The position numbers and the translations under genes are program-made. The notes under the pieces were generated by a model. It saw only the letters and a list, made by a program, of their open reading frames with translations, was not told where the DNA came from and ran no database searches. A DNA stretch of 25,545 bases. It comes from CAVPGH01 sp046726955 (GTDB taxonomy: Bacteria > Acidobacteriota > Vicinamibacteria > Fen-336). The stretch covers positions 1 through 25,545 of the forward strand of contig JBKPBQ010000610.1 in the NCBI GenBank assembly GCA_046726955.1, read 5' to 3'. Every line of letters begins with the position of its first letter. Position 1 is the stretch's first letter. Below are positions 11,136 through 17,926 of the stretch, piece after piece.

Positions 11136-13868
11136 ATGGTGAGCGCCGAGGCGGGCCGGCCCCTGCCCAGGGGCGATCTCCTCGTCGGCCGCGACGCCGA
11201 GCTCCAGACGCTCGAGGGCCTTCTCGCCGAGGCGAAGGAAGGCCACGGCCACCTCGTCTTCGTGACGGGCGAGGCGGGCGCCGGCAAGACCGCGCTCGCC
11301 AACGAGTTCCTGCGGCGGGCCCGCCCCGACACGGGTCTCACCGTCGCCCGCGGGCGCTGCGTCGAGCACTACGGGGCGGGAGAGGCCTACCTGCCGATCC
11401 TGGACGTCGTCGCCGCGCTCCTCGCCGGCCCCGGCCGGCAGTACGCGCTCGACATCCTCCGCACCTACGCGCCGTCGTGGTGCCTGCAGCTTCCCTCGGC
11501 CGCGCCCGGCCCCGACCTCGCCGAGAGCCTGAAGCAGCGGACGGTGGGCGTCACGCGCGAGCGGATGCTGCGCGAGGTCGTGGACTTCGTCACCGCGGCC
11601 GCCACCCAGACCTATCCGGTCGCGCTCCTCCTCGAGGACCTGCAGTGGGCGGATCCCTCGAGCATCGAGGCGGTGCGCGCCATCGCCAATCGCATGGCGC
11701 GCCTGCGCATCCTCATCATCGCCACCTTTCGCCGGAGCGAGGCGGCGCTCGCCGCCCACCCCGTGCGCGCGTGCCAGATGGAGCTGGCGAGCCAGCCCCA
11801 CGTCCACGAGATGGACCTCGGCTTCCTGGGAAGGGAGGACGTCCGCCGCTACCTCGACCTCCGCTTCGTCCCCCACCAGTTCCCGTCCGATTTCGCCCAG
11901 GTGGTCCATGAGCGCACCGAAGGCCATCCCCTCTTCCTCACGAACCTGCTCGACTATCTCTGCACGAGGGGAGACGTCGAGGTGACGGCCGGGAGCTGGT
12001 CGCTGCGGCGCCAGGCGAAGGACAGCGTGCGCGACGTGCCCGACCGGCTGCAGGAGGTGATCCGCCACCAGGTGGAGTCGCTGCCCGAGCCCGACCGCCA
12101 GGCGCTGCGCTGCGCGGCCGTCATCGGCCGCGACTTCCACTCGAGCGTCCTCGCGCGCGTGCTCGAGGAGGACGAGATCCGCGTGGAGGAGCGCTTGCAG
12201 CGCCTCGCCCGCGTCCACCGCATGGTGGAGCGCAAGGGCGAAGAGGAGCTGCCGGACGGCTCGCTCGCGATCGTCTATCGCTTCGTGCACTCGCTCTACC
12301 AGGACGTACTCTACAAGGACGTCGTCGACCGCCGCGCCCAGCAGCTCCACCTCCGCGCCGGCGAGGCGCTCCTCGAGTGCTACGGCGGCCAGGCCTCGCG
12401 CATCGCCACCGCGCTCGCCAACCACTTCGAGCACGGGCGCGACTTCGCGAAGGCCCTCGGCTACCGCATCCAGGCCGGCGACAACGCGGCGCGCCTCTAC
12501 GCGTACCCCGAGGCCCTCGAGAACTACGACCAGGGGCTGCTCCTCGTGGAGAAGCTGCCCGAGAAGGAGCCTCGCTCGCCCCGCCTCCTCGCGCTGCACC
12601 AGAAGCGCGGCTCCGTCGAGATCGCCTGCGGACGCTTCGACCGCGCGGTCGCCGACTTCACCCTCATGCGGCAGCGCGCGCGCCAGGACGGCGCTCTCGA
12701 GCGCGAGGCGGCCGCGCTCGCCGGGCTCTGCAACGCGCTCTTCTTCGCGGGCCGCGTCGAGGAGATGGCCGTGCGCGCCCACGAGGCGCTGGACCTCGTC
12801 GCCCAGGGCGGAGGCGAGCCGCTGCGCGTGCAGGCCATGGTCCACGTGGCGCGGGTGCTGGAGGCCGACGGGCGGGTCGAGGAGACGATCCCGCTCCTCG
12901 AGGAGGCGATCGCCATCGCCCGGCGGATCGGTCACGACTCGGCGCTCGTGGGCGCCCTTGCCTATCGCGGGCTCGGCCACTTCTGGCAGCGCGAGTACCG
13001 TCCCGGCGAGAAGGTCTTCGCGGAAGGGGCGGAGCTCGCCGCCCGGGTTCGGGACGGCTTCCTGTCGCTCGCCTGCTGCATGTTCCGCGACTTCTGCCGC
13101 GTCCGGCTCGGCCGTATCTCGGAGGGTCTGGCCGGGCTCGAAGAGACGGCGGAGACGGCTCGCCGCAACGGCGACCGCTTCTGGCTTCCCCGCCTCGTCT
13201 CGACCCTCGGCTGGGTGAGGAGCGAGCTGCAGGTCTTCGAGGGCGTGATCGCGTTCAACGAAGAGGCGCTGCGCCTGGGGCGGGAGACCCGGCTCGCGGG
13301 CGCTCCGGAGACGGAAGCCCTCCTCAACCTGTGCGTCCACTACGCGCGCGAGGGCCGCTTCGCGGAGAGCGAGCAGATGGTGGCCGAGCTCGAGGCCATA
13401 GGCACTCCGACCCGCGGCACTTGGTCGGGCTGGTTCCACCAGCTGCGCTTGCGGCACGCCGTCGCCGAGCAGTGGCTGCTCCGAGGCGACATCCGCGCGG
13501 CCCGCGCCCAGGCCGACCGCCTCGTCGAGTTCGCCAGCGGCCTCGACGCGTCGATCATCCCCACGGCCACGCCCCGGCTCCTCGGCGAGATCGCGCTCGC
13601 GGAGGGCCGTCACGAGGAGGCGGCCGCGCAGGCGACGGCGGTGCTCGAGGGCCTGCGGGAGCGGCCGGCGCCGCTCGAGGCCTGGCGGACCCTCTCGCTC
13701 CTCGGCCGCGCCCGGCTCGCCGAGGGAGACCGGAAAGCCGCGAGCGAGGCGTTCCGTGAGGCGCGCCAGGTGATCGACTTCCTCGCGGCCCACATCGCCG
13801 ACGAGCCGCTGCGCACCGGCTTCCTCGCCTCGCCCGCCGTGCGTCAGGTCACGGGTTTCGAGAGCTGA
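11136..13868 (+). CDS. STAND-like P-loop ATPase with TPR-like C-terminal repeats
   Basis: A 910-residue protein. Residues ~15-300 are an AAA_16-type NTPase: the entry motif LLVGRDAELQTLEGLLAEA, Walker A GEAGAGKT with Lys51, and Walker B LLLEDLQWAD with Asp168. A winged-helix-like section follows (DRLQEVIRHQVESLPEPDRQ, then AAVIGRDFHSSVLARVLEED), and from about 440 to 900 there are helical TPR-like repeats (ALENYDQGLLLVEKL, AVADFTLMRQRA, TIPLLEEAIAIARRIG). Such proteins are signal-responsive scaffolds; relatives carry a kinase, adenylate cyclase or LuxR domain, but I see no output domain here. The effector may be a separate protein, and a transmembrane kinase is divergently encoded. ATG 11136 is preceded by GAAG only; upstream in-frame sequence is antisense to the kinase and not coding. 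Its binding ligand is unknown. Confidence 0.88.
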   Translation: MVSAEAGRPLPRGDLLVGRDAELQTLEGLLAEAKEGHGHLVFVTGEAGAGKTALANEFLRRARPDTGLTVARGRCVEHYGAGEAYLPILDVVAALLAGPGRQYALDILRTYAPSWCLQLPSAAPGPDLAESLKQRTVGVTRERMLREVVDFVTAAATQTYPVALLLEDLQWADPSSIEAVRAIANRMARLRILIIATFRRSEAALAAHPVRACQMELASQPHVHEMDLGFLGREDVRRYLDLRFVPHQFPSDFAQVVHERTEGHPLFLTNLLDYLCTRGDVEVTAGSWSLRRQAKDSVRDVPDRLQEVIRHQVESLPEPDRQALRCAAVIGRDFHSSVLARVLEEDEIRVEERLQRLARVHRMVERKGEEELPDGSLAIVYRFVHSLYQDVLYKDVVDRRAQQLHLRAGEALLECYGGQASRIATALANHFEHGRDFAKALGYRIQAGDNAARLYAYPEALENYDQGLLLVEKLPEKEPRSPRLLALHQKRGSVEIACGRFDRAVADFTLMRQRARQDGALEREAAALAGLCNALFFAGRVEEMAVRAHEALDLVAQGGGEPLRVQAMVHVARVLEADGRVEETIPLLEEAIAIARRIGHDSALVGALAYRGLGHFWQREYRPGEKVFAEGAELAARVRDGFLSLACCMFRDFCRVRLGRISEGLAGLEETAETARRNGDRFWLPRLVSTLGWVRSELQVFEGVIAFNEEALRLGRETRLAGAPETEALLNLCVHYAREGRFAESEQMVAELEAIGTPTRGTWSGWFHQLRLRHAVAEQWLLRGDIRAARAQADRLVEFASGLDASIIPTATPRLLGEIALAEGRHEEAAAQATAVLEGLRERPAPLEAWRTLSLLGRARLAEGDRKAASEAFREARQVIDFLAAHIADEPLRTGFLASPAVRQVTGFES

Positions 13869-13879
13869 GGCGCGCAGCA

Positions 13880-13909
13880 ACTGGGCAGCCGATCGCCCAG
13901 TCCGTGGGC
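13880..13909 (+). terminator. Overlapping GGGC/GCCC hairpins after the ATPase gene
   Basis: Twelve bases past the ATPase stop, ACTGGGC (13880-13886) pairs with GCCCAGT (13895-13901). The same GCCCA can instead pair with TGGGC (13905-13909) across a 5-base loop. No T-run follows, so this is at best an imperfect intrinsic terminator; an operator is an alternative. The inner part, CGCCCAGTCCGTGGGC, recurs almost unchanged after the next gene. Confidence 0.4.
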
Positions 13910-13971
13910 AGTGTCCTGCCGGTAGGCCAGGCGCCTGCGCGTTTATGCGGGATTGGCGCTCCGTCCGGACG

Positions 13972-13987
13972 TGGCACAGCGCCTGCA
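13972..13987 (+). promoter_or_regulatory. Sigma-54-like -24/-12 promoter of the FHA regulator
   Basis: TGGCACAGCGCCTGCA matches the sigma-54 consensus TGGCAC-N5-TTGC(A/T) at all defined bases except the first T of TTGC, which is C. The invariant GG and GC have the correct spacing. The predicted start is near 13998, about 40 bases before the ATG at 14037. An 8-bp inverted repeat, GATTGGCG (13951-13958) and CGCCAATC (14008-14015), flanks it. Confidence 0.5.
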
Positions 13988-14036
13988 GCGCCGTCGCGCC
14001 ATGGCGACGCCAATCAGCGTTCCGGAGGGGGATAAG

Positions 14037-15911
14037 ATGAGCCGCTTTCCGCCAGCGGGAGGCCCGGTGGACGACGCGAGCACGCACTATCGGCTGACCG
14101 GCGACGTCGGCGGCATCGTGCGCTCCTATGGGATACCCCCCGGCGAGAGCGCGGTCGGGAGCGTCGCCGGGAACCAGATCGTCCTCGGCGTGCGCGGCGT
14201 CTCGCGCCGCCACGCCCGCATCACCTTCGGCAAGGACGGCCTTCTCGTCGAGGACCTGGGGAGCAAGAACGGCACGCGCGTGAACGGCGTGCGCGTCCAG
14301 CGCTCGCGCCTGCAGTCTGGAGACGAGCTGCACCTGGGGCCGGTGACCCTGCAGGTCGAAGAGGTCTCGCCGGACGACGACGTCCTCGCCATCCGTGTGC
14401 GCGGCGCCGACGCGCCCTCGGGCCTCCCCGCCCACGACACGACCGCGGTCGCGGCCGTCGAAGACGCCTCGCCCGGGCTCGAGACCGTGGAGCGCGTGCT
14501 CCTCCGGCTCGCGGTGCGCCCCGAGCCCGACCTCGGAGGCGCGCTCGACCTGCTGAAGCGCGAGCTGGGCGCTCGGGGAGCGGCCCTCTTCGAGCTGACG
14601 CGGGGCGAGCCGGTCGTCCTCGCGGGAAGCGGCGAGCTGCCCGACCTCGGTGGCCACCGCGGATTCCAGGACCTCGCCCGCTCCGCGCCGGGAGCCCCGC
14701 CTCCGGTGACCGCGGCCTCGTACCCTGGCGAGCCGCCGCTCCTCTGCGCGATCCAGGCGGGCCCGACCACGGATCGACTGGGCCTCGCGGTCTCGGGAAG
14801 CCTCGAGACGAGCCGCGAGGGTGCCGAGCGCCTCGTGCGCGTGCTCCTCGAGCTCGCCGACCTCTACCGTCCGCGGCCGCTCCACGCCGCGTCCAACCCC
14901 GTGGCGCGCACCGCCTGGCCGCCGGGCCTCGTGTTCCCTCCGGGGTACGTGCCCGGAGACGCGCCCGCGATGGCCTCGCTCTACGCGCAGATGCAGTCGC
15001 TCGTGCAGGGCGACCTGCCGGTCCTTCTCCTCGGGGAGACCGGCGTGGGCAAGGAGTTCCTCGCCCGCATCCTCCACGCGTCCTCGCGGCGACGGAGCGG
15101 GCCGTTCGTGGCCGTGAACTGCGCGGCCATCCCGGAGGACCTGCTGGAGGCCGAGATGTTCGGCATCGTGAAGGGCGCGGCCACCGGCGTCGCCGAGCGC
15201 GCCGGACGCTTCCAGCTCGCGGAGGGAGGTACGCTCTTCCTCGACGAGATCGGCGACATGCCGCTCGCGCTCCAGGCCAAGCTGCTCCGGGCGCTCCAGG
15301 AGAAGGAGGTCCAGCCGGTGGGAGCCGCCGCTCCGGTGGCGGTGGACATCCGGGTCGTGGCGGCCACGAACTCCGACCTCCAGCAGCGCATGGACGACGG
15401 CCGCTTCCGCCGCGACCTCTACTACCGCGTGGCCGGCTACGCGGTCCACATCCCGCCGCTGCGCGAGCGGCGCGACGACATCCCGACACTGGTCGAGGAG
15501 TTCATCCGAGCCTTCGCGCGCGAGACGAGCAAGGCCATCCGCGGCATCACGGTGAAGGCGCTGCGCTCGCTGACCGCGCACTCCTGGCCGGGGAACATCC
15601 GCGAGCTGGAGCACGAGATCCGACGGCTCGTCTACCTCTGCCCGGAGGGCCAGGCGATCGAGTCGCGCATGCTCTCCGAGCACGTCGTCGCTCCCCCGCG
15701 CGACGGTTCCGACGACGGCTCTGGGAGCGGCGAGGGCCGCGGGCCGACGGGGACGCTCGAGCTCCAGCCGAACATCGAGCGGCTGGAGCGGCGGCTGATC
15801 AAGGAAGCGCTGGCCCGCGCCGGCGGCAACCGCACGCAGGCCGCCCGGCTCCTCGGTGTCTCGCGCAACGGCCTCGCCATCAAGATGGAGCGGCTCGGCA
15901 TCGAGGGCTGA
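14037..15911 (+). CDS. FHA-domain AAA+ regulator of the sigma-54 activator family with Fis HTH
   Basis: A 624-residue regulator. An FHA domain, which in known proteins binds phosphothreonine, occupies about residues 25-105 (VSRRHARI, DLGSKNGTRVNG). Residues ~140-280 form a GAF-like region that I assign only loosely. The AAA+ domain spans ~310-540, with Walker A GETGVGKE (Lys339), Walker B LFLDEIGD (Asp403, Glu404), RDLYYRVAGYAVHIPPLRER and SWPGNIRELEHE. The Fis-type helix-turn-helix is at ~590-624 (GGNRTQAARLLGVSRNGLAI). The sigma-54 contact loop reads GAATGV (380-385) instead of GAFTGA, so the key Phe is missing. I chose ATG 14037 because GGAGGGGG (14023-14030) lies 6 bases upstream and the putative promoter start is near 13998; an upstream in-frame ATG at 14001 and GCG-rich sequence before it look non-coding. 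It follows the ATPase by 168 bases. Confidence 0.92.
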   Translation: MSRFPPAGGPVDDASTHYRLTGDVGGIVRSYGIPPGESAVGSVAGNQIVLGVRGVSRRHARITFGKDGLLVEDLGSKNGTRVNGVRVQRSRLQSGDELHLGPVTLQVEEVSPDDDVLAIRVRGADAPSGLPAHDTTAVAAVEDASPGLETVERVLLRLAVRPEPDLGGALDLLKRELGARGAALFELTRGEPVVLAGSGELPDLGGHRGFQDLARSAPGAPPPVTAASYPGEPPLLCAIQAGPTTDRLGLAVSGSLETSREGAERLVRVLLELADLYRPRPLHAASNPVARTAWPPGLVFPPGYVPGDAPAMASLYAQMQSLVQGDLPVLLLGETGVGKEFLARILHASSRRRSGPFVAVNCAAIPEDLLEAEMFGIVKGAATGVAERAGRFQLAEGGTLFLDEIGDMPLALQAKLLRALQEKEVQPVGAAAPVAVDIRVVAATNSDLQQRMDDGRFRRDLYYRVAGYAVHIPPLRERRDDIPTLVEEFIRAFARETSKAIRGITVKALRSLTAHSWPGNIRELEHEIRRLVYLCPEGQAIESRMLSEHVVAPPRDGSDDGSGSGEGRGPTGTLELQPNIERLERRLIKEALARAGGNRTQAARLLGVSRNGLAIKMERLGIEG

Positions 15912-15919
15912 GCCGGGAG

Positions 15920-15938
15920 GCGCCCAGTCGTTGGGCGC
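15920..15938 (+). terminator. Hairpin after the FHA regulator gene
   Basis: GCGCCCA (15920-15926) pairs perfectly with TGGGCGC (15932-15938) across the loop GTCGT, beginning 8 bases after the stop codon. Only a weak pyrimidine stretch follows and no T-run, so it may be an imperfect intrinsic terminator or protect the 3' end of the mRNA. Confidence 0.45.
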
Positions 15939-16001
15939 TCGTCGCTCACGCTCTTCGCAGTCCGCGCCTTCTCTCGGCGGCGGCACGACCGGCGGAGTCG
16001 C

Positions 16002-16007
16002 TAGAAT
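16002..16007 (+). promoter_or_regulatory. -10 box of a probable leaderless MFS gene
   Basis: TAGAAT ends 6 bases before the GTG at 16014, so transcription from it would begin at or next to the start codon. There is no ribosome binding site. I find no convincing -35 box 16-18 bases upstream. Confidence 0.4.
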
Positions 16008-16013
16008 CGCCGC

Positions 16014-17180
16014 GTGTCGGAGCCGCTACCCCGCGCCGTCAAGGCCCTCGGTCTCGTCAGCCTGTTGACCGACGCGAGCAGCGAGATGATCTACCCGCTG
16101 CTGCCCGCGTTCGTCACGGGCGTGCTCGGGGCGGGAGCGGCCTTCCTGGGCGCGGTCGAGGGGCTGGCGGAGACGACGGCGGCGCTGCTGAAGCTCGTCG
16201 CGGGTCGCCTCGCGGACCGGCTCCCGCGTCGCAAGCCGCTCGTGGTCGCCGGCTACGGCCTGTCGTCGGCCACGCGGCCGCTCGTCGCTCTCGCGGCGGC
16301 GCCCGTCCACGTGCTCGCGATCCGCGTCCTCGACCGCGTGGGCAAGGGAGTGCGGGGAGCGCCGCGCGACGCGCTGATCGCCGACGTCACGACCGAGGAC
16401 CAGCGGGGACGCGCCTACGGCTTCCACCGGGCGATGGACCACGCGGGAGCGATCGTGGGACCGCTCCTGGCCTCCGCCGCTCTCCTCTTCACCCGCGACC
16501 TTCGACTCGTGTTCGCCCTCTCGGCCGTGCCCGCGGCGCTGGCCATGGCCGCGCTCGTCTCCGCGGTACGCGAGGACGCGCGCTCTGGAGTGGTCCACGC
16601 CGCCGCCGAGGCACGAGCGAGTGGGTTGCGTCCAGGCTTGCGGCCGTACCTCGTCGTGCTCGCCGTCTTCACCCTCGGCAACTCGAGCGACGCCTTCCTG
16701 CTCCTCCGGGCGCAGGAAGCGGGCGTCGGTCTCGCCCTCGTCCCCCTCTTGTGGTCGTTCCATCACGTGGTCAAGGCGGCGGCGAGCACCGCCGGGGGCA
16801 CGCTGTCCGACCGCGTGGGCCGAAGGAAGGCGATCGTCGCCGGATGGACGGTGTACGCACTCTCGTACGCGGGCTTCGCGCAAGCTCGCACGGCCGCGCA
16901 CGTCTTCCTGCTCTTCGCGGTCTACGCGCTCTTCCACGCCCTCACCGAAGGTCCCGAGCGCGCGCTCGTCGCCGACCTCGCGGGTCCCGAGGCGCGAGGG
17001 CGGGCGTTCGGCCTCTACCACGCCGTCACCGGGGCCACGCTCCTCCCCGCCAGCCTCCTCACGGGCTACCTGTGGCAGACCTTCTCTCCCGGAGTGGCGC
17101 TCGGCACCGGGGCCGCGCTCGCCGCGGCCGCCGCCGCGGGCCTCCTGGTCCTCGTCCCCGAGCAACGCCGCGCCGGTTGA
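16014..17180 (+). CDS. Major facilitator superfamily transporter
   Basis: A 388-residue inner-membrane transporter with about 11-12 hydrophobic segments. It has two copies of the MFS signature loop between helices 2 and 3: GRLADRLPRRK in the N-terminal half and GTLSDRVGRRK in the C-terminal half. The N-terminal block LVSLLTDASSEMIYPLLPAF, followed by RVLDRVGKGVRGAPRDALIA, marks a subfamily of uncharacterised MFS proteins found in many soil bacteria; the substrate is unknown. The start is a GTG with no Shine-Dalgarno sequence, directly after a TAGAAT box, which points to leaderless translation. It is separated by 32 bases from the DUF4013-like gene, which appears to have its own promoter starting inside the MFS stop. 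Confidence 0.9.
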   Translation: MSEPLPRAVKALGLVSLLTDASSEMIYPLLPAFVTGVLGAGAAFLGAVEGLAETTAALLKLVAGRLADRLPRRKPLVVAGYGLSSATRPLVALAAAPVHVLAIRVLDRVGKGVRGAPRDALIADVTTEDQRGRAYGFHRAMDHAGAIVGPLLASAALLFTRDLRLVFALSAVPAALAMAALVSAVREDARSGVVHAAAEARASGLRPGLRPYLVVLAVFTLGNSSDAFLLLRAQEAGVGLALVPLLWSFHHVVKAAASTAGGTLSDRVGRRKAIVAGWTVYALSYAGFAQARTAAHVFLLFAVYALFHALTEGPERALVADLAGPEARGRAFGLYHAVTGATLLPASLLTGYLWQTFSPGVALGTGAALAAAAAAGLLVLVPEQRRAG

Positions 17181-17204
17181 ATCTGCGCGCGGGGCGGGTA
17201 AGCT
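17177..17204 (+). promoter_or_regulatory. Sigma-70-type promoter for the DUF4013-like gene
   Basis: TTGAAT (17177-17182), a 16-base spacer and TAAGCT (17199-17204). The -35 box overlaps the MFS stop codon. The predicted transcription start is near 17211, at most a few bases before the ATG at 17213, so the message would be leaderless; no ribosome binding site is present at normal distance. Confidence 0.5.
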
Positions 17205-17212
17205 TGCCGGCC

Positions 17213-17920
17213 ATGGCGAGCCCGCAAACGCCGACGATCGACATCGGGAAGTGCTTCCGCTTCGTGCCCGAGGACCCGGAATGGATTCCCAAGATCCTGA
17301 TCGGCGGCGGCTTCGCGCTCCTGTCCGCCTTCCTGGTGGGCATCCCCTTCGTGGCCGGCTACTGGGTGCGAACGCTCCGGCGCGTGGCCGCGAGCGATCC
17401 CCGACCCCTGCCGCCCTGGGACGACCTCGGCGGCATCTTCGGCGACGGCCTCAAGCCCGCGCTGGTGGGCCTCACCTACGGCCTGGCGGTCGGCGCCGTC
17501 GTGGCGGCCGTCGGCTGCCTCGTCGGCTCGCTGTTCATGGGCGCGAGCACCCTCGACCAGAGGTCGCGAGGGGCGGGCGACGCCCTCGCGATGCTCGGGG
17601 GGCTCGGGGCCTTCGGCCTCTACGCGTTCTTCATGTTCGCGGCGCTCGTCCTCAACCTCTTCCTGCCCGCCGTGCTCGCGCGGGTGGCCCTCAAGGGCGA
17701 CTTCGCCGCCGGCTTCGAGATCGGCCCGGTCGTCGGCTTCATCCGCGACAACCTGCTGAACTACGTCCTCTCGCTCCTCTTCTACTTCGTGGCCAGCTTC
17801 GCCTCGCAGCTCGGCGTCGTGCTCTGCTGCATCGGCGTCTTCCCCCTCGCGTTCTGGGCCTACCTGATCCTCGCCTATGCGTTAGGCGAGACCGTGCGCC
17901 TCAACCCGGGGTCGGCCTAG
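17213..17920 (+). CDS. DUF4013-like polytopic membrane protein
   Basis: A 235-residue integral membrane protein with four or more hydrophobic segments (for example ILIGGGFALLSAFLVGIPFV, then ALVGLTYGLAVGAVVAAVGC, and VLSLLFYFVASFASQLGVVL). The N-terminal motif FRFVPEDPEWIPKILIGG with the following GYWVRTLRR and LPPWDDLGGIFGDGLK fits the DUF4013 family, whose function is unknown. The frame continues upstream through the MFS gene in another frame, which is not coding; I chose ATG 17213 because family-like sequence starts there. It is followed after 6 bases by the glycosyltransferase gene and so probably heads an operon that also reads into the repair genes. Confidence 0.85.
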   Translation: MASPQTPTIDIGKCFRFVPEDPEWIPKILIGGGFALLSAFLVGIPFVAGYWVRTLRRVAASDPRPLPPWDDLGGIFGDGLKPALVGLTYGLAVGAVVAAVGCLVGSLFMGASTLDQRSRGAGDALAMLGGLGAFGLYAFFMFAALVLNLFLPAVLARVALKGDFAAGFEIGPVVGFIRDNLLNYVLSLLFYFVASFASQLGVVLCCIGVFPLAFWAYLILAYALGETVRLNPGSA

Positions 17921-17926
17921 GGGGCG

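Noticed and set aside
13869..14036. A small RNA gene in the gap before the FHA regulator.
   Set aside because: The hairpins are short, no T-run ends them, and the sigma-54-like promoter fits the downstream gene; no RNA family is recognised.
11082..15986. A 1634-codon open frame on the minus strand opposite the ATPase and FHA regulator genes.
   Set aside because: It is antisense to two clear genes, rich in Arg/Glu/Leu/Ala low-information sequence with no domain motif, and explained by high-GC third positions.
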